From DATDMG01 sp036518955 (GTDB lineage: Bacteria; Actinomycetota; Actinomycetes; Actinomycetales; Kineosporiaceae): a stretch of DNA of 8,594 bases. The stretch is taken from contig DATDMG010000390.1 of the NCBI GenBank assembly GCA_036518955.1, positions 1 through 8,594 of the forward strand, in the 5' to 3' direction. The position numbers and the translations under genes are program-made. Position 1 is the first letter of the stretch. Every line of letters starts with the position of its first letter. The notes beneath the pieces are model-generated. The model did no database searches. It was not told the DNA's origin and worked only from the letters and a program-made list of their open reading frames with translations. Below are positions 1 through 4,702 of this stretch, in pieces.

Positions 1-321
1 ACAGGGTGCACCCGGCGAGCCTGGGCCGCGCGGGCTCCCGGGCATGCAGGGGGAGCAGGGGCCTCCCGGGCTCCGCGGACCGCAGGGGCCCGAGGGTGAG
101 CCAGGCCCACAGGGAGAGCGGGGAATCCAGGGCTCGACCGGGCTGCCGGGCGAGCAGGGTCCCGCGGGCGAGCAGGGCCCTCGCGGACTGCCCGGCGCCC
201 CGGGGCAGCGAGGTGTCATCGGTGAGCCGGGAGCGCAGGGCGAGCCCGGTCCCCAGGGGCCACAGGGTGCACCCGGCGAGCGTGGGCCGCGCGGGCTCCC
301 GGGCATGCAGGGGGCGCAGGG
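1..321 (+). repeat. Duplicated segment inside the collagen repeat, period 261 bp
   Basis: Bases 1-60 recur at 262-321 with only two mismatches (position 21 C versus 282 G, and position 54 A versus 315 C). The offset of 261 bp is exactly 29 Gly-X-Y triplets, so the reading frame and the triplet phase are kept. This suggests recent unequal crossing-over or segment duplication, which typically makes repeat number variable between strains. Homology drops after the first 60 bases, so only part of the period is near-identical. Confidence 0.8.
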
Positions 322-634
322 CGAGCAGGGACCGCGCGGTCCGGTCGGTCCCCAGGGCCTGCCCGGCGAGCAGGGCCCCGCGGGCCCGGCGGGCCCTGCC
401 TGGCTCCACCAGCCCAGCGTGCGACAGCTGTTGACCGGCGTCGTGGCCGCGGCGATGGACGTCTCGCCTCGCACGGTGCTCGACCCCCGCGAGGGTTTCC
501 GGTACTGGACGACGCTGACGTCGCGCCTCATCAAGTTCCAGGGCGGGCTGTTCCTGCGGGCCATAGTCGCGACCGACCTTCCTATCGCCGTCAAGGAGGA
601 GGAGCCGCTCGACAACCTGCGAGCGATCGTCTGA
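2..634 (+). CDS. Collagen-like (Gly-X-Y repeat) protein, 3' part
   Basis: The reading frame is open at the left window edge, so the true start and any signal peptide lie outside. From position 5 to 400 there are 44 consecutive Gly-X-Y triplets without interruption, rich in GPQ, GEQ, GLP, GPR and GEP. Such repeats are expected to form a collagen-type triple helix. Residues encoded by 401-631 form a 77-residue non-repetitive C-terminal domain beginning WLHQPSVRQLLTG and ending DNLRAIV, with no membrane anchor, sortase motif or cysteine. In bacterial collagen-like proteins a domain next to the repeat often drives trimerisation; that role is inferred here. Internal ATG codons at 44 and 305 lie within the repeat and are unlikely starts. 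Family knowledge suggests a surface, spore-associated or phage fibre protein, but nothing nearby decides between these. A strong hairpin follows the stop. Confidence 0.9.
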   Translation, partial: QGAPGEPGPRGLPGMQGEQGPPGLRGPQGPEGEPGPQGERGIQGSTGLPGEQGPAGEQGPRGLPGAPGQRGVIGEPGAQGEPGPQGPQGAPGERGPRGLPGMQGAQGEQGPRGPVGPQGLPGEQGPAGPAGPAWLHQPSVRQLLTGVVAAAMDVSPRTVLDPREGFRYWTTLTSRLIKFQGGLFLRAIVATDLPIAVKEEEPLDNLRAIV

Positions 635-648
635 CCCCAGCACGTTCG

Positions 649-701
649 GCCCACCCCATTCCCTGCCGCAGCACCCCTGCGCGGCAGGGAATGGGGTGGG
701 C
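649..701. terminator. Perfect 21-bp inverted repeat, probable bidirectional terminator
   Basis: The arms 649-669 and 681-701 are perfect reverse complements over 21 bp. Inside the 11-nt loop, GCA (671-673) and TGC (678-680) can extend the stem by 3 bp around a CCCC tetraloop, leaving A670 bulged. The hairpin starts 14 nt after the collagen-like stop codon and lies between that stop (634) and a minus-strand stop (721), as expected for a terminator shared by convergent genes. No T-run follows on either strand; many high-GC actinobacterial terminators also lack one. An IS end or regulatory hairpin is a less likely alternative. Confidence 0.8.
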
Positions 702-986
702 TCCCCAGGGAACGCGGCCATTAGCGGTACGTGTTCAAGTGCATCACGGGCGGCCAGCGCGGCAGGATGGCCCAGCGGTCCCGGACGCTAGCCCGTAACG
801 GGGAGATTGTCTTGCGCGGCGCTGTAGGCATCTAAGAACATATCCAACGCAGCGTTCTTCTGCACCGACACCACCACCGGAATGGACAAGGCCCGCACCT
901 GGGGTCCACGAATGCTCCCGGACGACCGCGCACGGCGACGCCCTACAGGTCGCCGTACGGATCCGCGCCCGCATCCTGGGCTCCAA
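702..986. other. Degraded stretch with no intact gene
   Basis: Apart from the 721-831 remnant no convincing complete gene is present. The segment 785-900 is visibly richer in A and T than its surroundings (for example around 825-860), unlike the rest of the window. It contains a short inverted repeat, AAGAAC (834-839) with GTTCTT (854-859). Reading frames change within tens of bases on both strands, and transposase fragments follow. I read it as eroded sequence next to mobile-element debris. Confidence 0.5.
721..831 (-). pseudogene. Short minus-strand coding remnant (36 codons), unknown
   Basis: A 36-codon frame runs on the minus strand from ATG (831-829) to TAA (723-721). Its last 22 codons, from SVRDRWAILPRWPP to VMHLNTYR, nearly all end in G or C, which looks like genuine high-GC coding sequence. 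The first 14 codons do not. There is no Shine-Dalgarno sequence before the ATG, so this is more likely the 3' end of a damaged gene than an intact small gene. The neighbouring minus frame, ending at a TAG at 790-788, also looks coding-like just upstream (SIPVVVSVQKNAALDMFLDA), so the two could be one gene joined by a frameshift near 790-830. The terminator-like hairpin at 649-701 is placed correctly to end it. I do not recognise the family. Confidence 0.4.
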
Positions 987-1034
987 CTCACTGCCACGCA
1001 ACCTCACTGCCACGCAACCTCACTGCCACGCAAC
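987..1034 (+). repeat. Three perfect tandem copies of a 16-bp unit
   Basis: The unit ctcactgccacgcaac occurs three times head to tail (987-1002, 1003-1018, 1019-1034) with no mismatch. Because 16 is not a multiple of three, each copy shifts the frame of anything read through it. It sits immediately before the transposase remnant at 1036. Perfect identity suggests recent slippage expansion. There are no spacers, so it is not a CRISPR array. Confidence 0.9.
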
Positions 1035-1035
1035 A

Positions 1036-1140
1036 GAAATCAGCGCTCGAGGCCGCACCTACCTGACGAACAAGGCGCCCCACCTGGACCACCCGACCGC
1101 CCTGACCAAGGGCTGGCCGATCGCCACCGGGGTCATCTAG
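1036..1140 (+). pseudogene. C-terminal-region fragment of an ISKra4-type transposase
   Basis: The plus frame from 1036 reads EISARGRTYLTNKAP, then HLDHPTALTKGWPIATGVI, then TAG (1138-1140). From memory, the pattern YLTNKAP-x-LDYPTAL-x-x-GWPIATGVIEGACRHLV is typical of ISKra4-family transposases, where GWPIATGVIEGACRH is one of the most conserved stretches. Here the homology stops exactly after GVI, before the expected Glu, and runs into a stop created at the junction with the IS110 fragment. No upstream part of the transposase is recognisable, and the 16-bp tandem repeat lies where it should be. The fragment is non-functional. Family assignment rests on a short motif. Confidence 0.55.
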
Positions 1141-1926
1141 ACTAGGATGGACCGGCCGACCGCGACGAGGGCCTTGAGCTTGCCGCGGCGCTTGACCAGG
1201 CGCCGGTAGCCTTCGCCGAGGAAGGTCCGGGTCTTGGCCGCTGCGGCGGCGGCCTCGCCGAGCAGGCCCTTGAGGTAGGGGTTGCCCTTGCCGGTCCTGC
1301 CACTGCGCAGCATGGCACCGGACTGGATCGCTGGTCGATCCGGCCGGTCAGGACGTCGATGGAGTCCAGCAGCATCCTGGCCAGCTCACCATGATGGTCG
1401 TCGAACCTGCCGGTCAGCGCCTCGACCAGTTCGCTGTGCCTGGACTTCAGCCGCCCCCGCGCCAGCCCGGCCAGCACCCATGGGTCACGCTCCCCGGCGA
1501 TCAGCGCCTCGACCATGTCACGCACCGACAAGGTGTCCATCCGCGAGGACACGCTGGACACCTTGATCAGGGCGTCTTCGAGCAGCTTCTCCAGCCGCTG
1601 CCGGTACCGGGCCCGTTCCCGGGTCAGGTCGACGCGCAACCGGGTGTAGTCCCGCAGCGTCCGGATCGGCGCCGGTGGCACGAACGAGGGTCGCAGCAGG
1701 CCCTTCTCGGTCAGCTTCGCCAGCCACACCGCGTCCAGCTTGTCCGTCTTCGGCCTGCCGGGGACGTTCTTCACGTCCCGGGCATTGACCAGTTGCACGT
1801 CCAGGCCGGCCGCCTCCAGCAGGTAGAACCAGATCCGCCAGTAATCCGACGTGGATTCCACGGTCACCTTCTGGATCCCCAGCGCGGCCAGCGCGGCCGC
1901 CAGCTCGGGCGGCTCCGTGGCCGGCG
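1137..1926 (-). pseudogene. IS110-family transposase, truncated at both ends, deleted and frameshifted
   Basis: Minus-strand frames encode an IS110-type transposase of the kind with a VESTSDYWRIWFYLLEAAGL motif followed by NARDVKNVPGRPKTDKLDA. These carry the Glu and the Asp-x-x-x-Asp residues of the DEDD RuvC-like domain. The first catalytic Asp is missing because the fragment begins near KTPATEPPELAAALAALGIQ. After LLDSIDVLTGRID the frame breaks near 1326-1345; homology resumes in another frame at SGRTGKGNPYLKGLLGEAA and continues through YRRLVKRRGKLKALVAVGRS to ILV and a TAG at 1139-1137. The part between, which normally holds the catalytic serine of the Tnp2 domain, is gone, as is the extreme C-terminus. 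No terminal ends or bridge-RNA region are left, so it cannot move itself. The GTG at 1867 is an internal codon, not the true start. Confidence 0.88.
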
Positions 1927-1928
1927 TC

Positions 1929-2510
1929 TTACCCCCGGGCCTGCGGGCAGTCGTGCCACAGCAGCGCCAAAGCGTGCGGGATTTGCGGCAGCTTGGTGCA
2001 GCCGAGCGCCGTCGGTTCGACCCCCGAGGTCGCGATGTGCCGCCACGCCCCTCCCGGCGTCCGGGAGTAGTACATCATCGCGGCGCCGTCGTCCTGCAGA
2101 GCGACCCCGTCGTTGTAGGTGGCGCCCGGCGCCGGTTCGAAGCGCGTGCCGGCGTACTCGACCGCCCCGCAGCGGCCGTAGTAAAAGGTGCCAGGGACGG
2201 GCCGGATGTGGTCCAGGTGGGCCCAGACGCGGTGTGCCTGGGTCACCGAGGCCTTGACCGTGGCGGTGACGGTGAGGTTCTCACATCCCGAGGCGACCGC
2301 GGGCGCGGCGACCGGTGTCACCGTCGCGGAGGGCGACGACGGGGCCGACGGCGATGACGAGGACGGCGCGGACGGCGCGGGCGTGGCCGCCACCGCGGGC
2401 GCGGTGGGGCTGGTGCCCGCTCCCCCGGCGGACGGCGGGGAGGCACAGGCGCTCACCAGGGCGCACAGGGTCAGGGTCGCCAGGGCAGCAGCGGTGCGCA
2501 CGGTGGTCAC
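1929..2510 (-). CDS. Putative secreted lipoprotein with a four-cysteine C-terminal domain
   Basis: The 193-residue product starts with a short positive n-region, a hydrophobic stretch (about 7-19) and a lipobox LVSAC with the lipidation cysteine at residue 22. It should be exported, diacylglycerol-modified and anchored outside the membrane. Residues 23-75 are a flexible linker of Ala, Pro, Ser and Thr. Residues 76-193 form a compact domain with four cysteines (76, 114, 171, 188) that could make two disulfides, and aromatic motifs such as GTFYYGRCG and MMYYSRTPGG. I do not recognise this domain. The GTG start is chosen because AGGAG lies exactly 5 nt upstream and the signal peptide begins there. 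The stop codon touches the IS110 fragment, so the last residues (near CPQARG) may derive from insertion-sequence DNA. A second probable lipoprotein gene lies 55 nt upstream on the same strand. Confidence 0.82.
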   Translation of the reverse strand: MTTVRTAAALATLTLCALVSACASPPSAGGAGTSPTAPAVAATPAPSAPSSSSPSAPSSPSATVTPVAAPAVASGCENLTVTATVKASVTQAHRVWAHLDHIRPVPGTFYYGRCGAVEYAGTRFEPAPGATYNDGVALQDDGAAMMYYSRTPGGAWRHIATSGVEPTALGCTKLPQIPHALALLWHDCPQARG

Positions 2511-2515
2511 GGAAG

Positions 2516-2520
2516 CTCCT
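2516..2520 (-). promoter_or_regulatory. Shine-Dalgarno AGGAG fixing a GTG start
   Basis: AGGAG on the minus strand is followed by a 5-nt spacer and GTG (2510-2508). This supports the GTG start of the 193-residue lipoprotein. Confidence 0.75.
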
Positions 2521-2565
2521 CTACACGGACGGTGGGCGCGGGCGGGAACGGGCGGTGGATCATGG

Positions 2566-2826
2566 TCAGGTGAGCCTGGTCGCCGCCGGAGGGGTGAGGT
2601 GCGGAGTCCAGGAGGACAGGAACGGCGTGACCGCCGATGTGGCCGATGCCCTCGCGGTCGCGGCCGTCATCCCTGCAGAGGTGGACGCCGCGGGCGCCGG
2701 TGCCGAGGACGCCGCCACCGTCGAGGACGTGCCCGTCGAGCAGGCCGCCAGCGTGCAGAGAAGCATCGCCGCGCGGCCGCTGACAGCGATCTTGCTGGAA
2801 CCGTACCGCCGGCCGTCCCTCACCAT
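2566..2826 (-). CDS. Small putative lipoprotein (86 aa)
   Basis: ATG at 2826-2824 is preceded by GAGGAG with a 5-nt spacer, the same arrangement as the downstream lipoprotein gene. The product has a basic n-region (MVRDGRRYGSSK), a hydrophobic stretch ending in MLLCTLAAC and a plausible lipobox LAAC with the cysteine at residue 29. Arg18 within the hydrophobic part weakens the signal-peptide case. The rest is almost entirely Ala, Ser, Thr and Pro with no folded domain visible, so it may be a lipidated linker whose domain has been lost by frameshift, or a genuinely small surface lipoprotein. A GTG at 2832 is in frame but sits inside the ribosome binding site. The gene ends 55 nt before the next lipoprotein start, consistent with co-transcription. 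Confidence 0.5.
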   Translation of the reverse strand: MVRDGRRYGSSKIAVSGRAAMLLCTLAACSTGTSSTVAASSAPAPAASTSAGMTAATARASATSAVTPFLSSWTPHLTPPAATRLT

Positions 2827-2831
2827 CGTCA

Positions 2832-2836
2832 CTCCT
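2832..2836 (-). promoter_or_regulatory. Shine-Dalgarno AGGAG fixing an ATG start
   Basis: AGGAG (extended to GAGGAG at 2837-2832) lies 5 nt before ATG 2826-2824. It is the main evidence that the small lipoprotein frame is translated. Confidence 0.6.
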
Positions 2837-3039
2837 CGAGCGAGGGCTCACGCCCACCGGGCCACGGCCCGGATGCCGTGTCGGGATGATCCTGCTCACT
2901 GCCTCACGCCCCGTCATCGGGGAGATCCCCCCGCCGCGACCGCCAGGAAGGGGGACAGGTGCAGCAGGCCATCGGTACCCAGGACGGCGCCGCGGGCTCG
3001 GGAGTGGCCCCCCGGGGCCGGGATCGGGCGGTCTACCGC

Positions 3040-3065
3040 GGCGCAGACGGGAGGCGCAGACGGGA
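3040..3065 (+). repeat. Perfect 13-bp tandem duplication
   Basis: ggcgcagacggga occurs twice head to tail (3040-3052, 3053-3065). It lies in intergenic DNA between the operon end and the lipoprotein genes. It could be a slippage product or a paired protein-binding site; nothing further supports either. Confidence 0.8.
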
Positions 3066-3144
3066 AGAGTCGGGCGGGGACGGGACCAGGCCGCCCACGA
3101 GCTCGACGCGGTCCGGGCCGTCTGGCAAGTGCCGGCCCCGGGAA

Positions 3145-3161
3145 CCGGCGGAGCTCGCCGG
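3145..3161 (-). terminator. Candidate terminator hairpin after hyfG-like gene
   Basis: CCGGCG (3145-3150) and CGCCGG (3156-3161) form a 6-bp all-GC stem with a 5-nt loop, starting 14 nt beyond the minus-strand stop codon at 3176. On the minus strand it is followed by TTCCCGG rather than a T-run. An overlapping alternative stem GCCGG (3131-3135) with CCGGC (3145-3149) is also possible. The position is right, but such short stems are common in GC-rich DNA. Confidence 0.35.
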
Positions 3162-3175
3162 GGTACGGAGCCCGC

Positions 3176-4702
3176 CTACAGGTCGTTGCCGGCGTAGGAC
3201 TGGTTGAAGCTCTTGTTGGCCAGCGGGAAGTCCGGCACGATCGTGCCTTCCAGTGCGACGGCGAGGCCGGGCCAGGTCATGAAGGAGGGGTCGACCACTG
3301 TCACCCGCGCCAGCCGGCCGGCGCCGTCCAGGGCGACGCGGTGGCACAGCAGTCCTCGCCACGCCTCGACCAGCCCGACGCCGCGCGCCGCTCCCTCAGG
3401 CACGTCCACACCGTCGTCGGCACGGCCGGCGGGCGTCCCCGTGGAACCCGCCAGCCGGTCGACGAGATCACGCACGAGCGCGGCGGAGGTGCCGAGTTCC
3501 CGGGCCCGGACGCTGACCCGGGCGAGCACGTCCCCGGCGTCCTCGACCGGCACCGCCAGGGTGGGCGCGAGGTCGGCGAAGGGGTGGTCGCGGCGGGCGT
3601 CGACGTCCACCCCGCTGGCCCGCGCGACGTAACCCAGGACGCCGATCCGGGCGGCGTCGTCCCGTCGCAGGACGGCCGTTCCGGTGAGCCGGTCGCGGAC
3701 CATCGGGTGGTCCAGGGCGAGCCGGACCACCTCCCCGGCCTCGGCGGCCACGCCGGCGACGACCTCCGGATCGGGCAGCTCGAGCACCTGGGTACCGCCG
3801 ATGCGCAGCCCGCCGCGCAGCAGCCGGTGCCCGGTGACGCATGCGTTGAGCCGCAGCAGGGTCTCCCGCAGGCGCTGGGTGTGCGCGTGCGCGATCCCGA
3901 AGGCCACGTCGTTGAAGACGGCGCCGAGGTCGGCCACGTGGTTGTGCAGGCGTTCCAGCTCCAGCAGCAGGGCCCGCAGCAGCCGGTCCGGGGCGGCGAC
4001 CTCGACGTCGAGGGCCTCCTCGCAGGCCATCGCGAAGGCCAAGGCGTGGCCCACCGCGGTGTCGCCGCTGATCCGCTCGGCCAGCTCCAGCCCCTCGGCG
4101 GGTCGCCGGCCCTCGAACAGACGCTCCACCCCGCGGTGCAGGTACCACAGCCGGGCCTTCATCCGGATGATCGTCTCCCCGACGACCGAGAACCGGAAGT
4201 GGCCGGGCTCGATGAGCCCGGCGTGCACCGGGCCGACCGGGATCTCGTACACACCCTCGCCGCTGACCTCCACGAACGGGAAGGCGCTGACATCGGGCGC
4301 GAACCGGGGGGCGGGTCCGGCGTCCGTGCGCAGCGGGTACCAGCCGCTCGGCCAGTGCGCGTGGCGGACGAGCCGTCGCGGCAGCGGGTGGTCGCGGGGG
4401 CGGACGCCGAACAGGTCGTGGACGCCGCGCTCGAACCGGCCAGCTGGATACGAGATCGCCGCCACGGAAGGGATCCACATGTCGTCCGCCGGCACGTCGA
4501 CGACGAGTTCGACGCGGTCCTCGACGGGGGCGGGCCGGGCGAACAGGTACCCGACCTGCACGCCGTCCACCCCCCTCCCGCCGGCGTTCTCGGCGCCGAC
4601 GAGCAGGCAGCGGTAGCCTCGGTCGAGCAGGTCGGCGACCGCCTCGACGATCCGGTCGCGGCTGGTCACCGCCCGGCGCAGCCGCGCCGGGACGCCCGTC
4701 AC
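3176..4702 (-). CDS. hyfG: HyfG/HycE-like large subunit (NuoC-NuoD fusion) lacking NiFe ligands
   Basis: The 508-residue product corresponds to the large subunit of group 4 hydrogenase-like complexes, a fusion of NuoC-like and NuoD-like domains on the cytoplasmic side of the membrane. The NuoC-like part (about 1-125) carries FERGVHDLFGVRPRDHPLPRRLV at about 90-112. The NuoD-like part carries GPVH (157-160), EPGHFRF (165-171), HRGVERLFEGR (189-199) and LELERLHNHVADLG (247-260). In true NiFe enzymes, CxxC motifs follow Glu-Arg near 210 and Asp-Pro near 471. Here these read ERISGDTAVGH (209-219) and DPSFMTW (471-477), with no cysteine; the only cysteines are at 32, 227, 289 and 453. It therefore should not bind NiFe or need C-terminal processing. 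M. tuberculosis HycE (Rv0087) is a comparable family member. GTG start overlaps the hyfF-like stop (GTGA), with AGG 5 nt upstream. It is the last gene of the operon. Confidence 0.93.
   Translation of the reverse strand: MTGVPARLRRAVTSRDRIVEAVADLLDRGYRCLLVGAENAGGRGVDGVQVGYLFARPAPVEDRVELVVDVPADDMWIPSVAAISYPAGRFERGVHDLFGVRPRDHPLPRRLVRHAHWPSGWYPLRTDAGPAPRFAPDVSAFPFVEVSGEGVYEIPVGPVHAGLIEPGHFRFSVVGETIIRMKARLWYLHRGVERLFEGRRPAEGLELAERISGDTAVGHALAFAMACEEALDVEVAAPDRLLRALLLELERLHNHVADLGAVFNDVAFGIAHAHTQRLRETLLRLNACVTGHRLLRGGLRIGGTQVLELPDPEVVAGVAAEAGEVVRLALDHPMVRDRLTGTAVLRRDDAARIGVLGYVARASGVDVDARRDHPFADLAPTLAVPVEDAGDVLARVSVRARELGTSAALVRDLVDRLAGSTGTPAGRADDGVDVPEGAARGVGLVEAWRGLLCHRVALDGAGRLARVTVVDPSFMTWPGLAVALEGTIVPDFPLANKSFNQSYAGNDL

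Larger units (their letters stand above)
1036..1926. mobile_element. Fused remnants of two insertion sequences
   Basis: Two transposase fragments of different families abut in opposite orientation, tail to tail, at CTAGACTAG (1137-1145). Neither has its terminal repeats or flanking target duplication, so no complete element can be drawn. The block lies between the terminator after the collagen-like gene and the stop codon of the lipoprotein gene at 1929. Confidence 0.7.
2827..3175. other. Intergenic region between the hyf-like operon and the lipoprotein genes
   Basis: No convincing gene is seen in about 350 bp. It should contain the promoter for the two minus-strand lipoprotein genes, but I cannot point to clear -35 and -10 boxes. 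Recognisable items are a small hairpin CCCCG-TCAT-CGGGG (2909-2922), a 13-bp tandem duplication (3040-3065) and a hairpin just after the hyfG-like stop (3145-3161). Confidence 0.55.

Noticed and set aside
6..434. Alternative plus frame over the collagen repeat (142 codons)
   Set aside because: It is a Ser/Arg/Pro-rich frameshifted reading of the Gly-X-Y repeat, and the collagen frame is far more regular.
987..1034. CRISPR array
   Set aside because: The three 16-bp units are directly adjacent with no spacers, and there are no cas genes.
1137..1930. IS110 bridge RNA or intact mobile element
   Set aside because: The non-coding ends where a bridge RNA would be encoded are missing on both sides of the transposase fragment.
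2909..2922. Hairpin CCCCG-TCAT-CGGGG as a riboswitch or terminator
   Set aside because: A 5-bp stem in GC-rich intergenic DNA is easily explained by chance, and no further structure or conserved motif surrounds it.
3176..4702. Calling the operon an active NiFe hydrogenase or formate hydrogenlyase
   Set aside because: Both CxxC ligand motifs of the large subunit are absent, and no maturation or formate dehydrogenase gene is in view.
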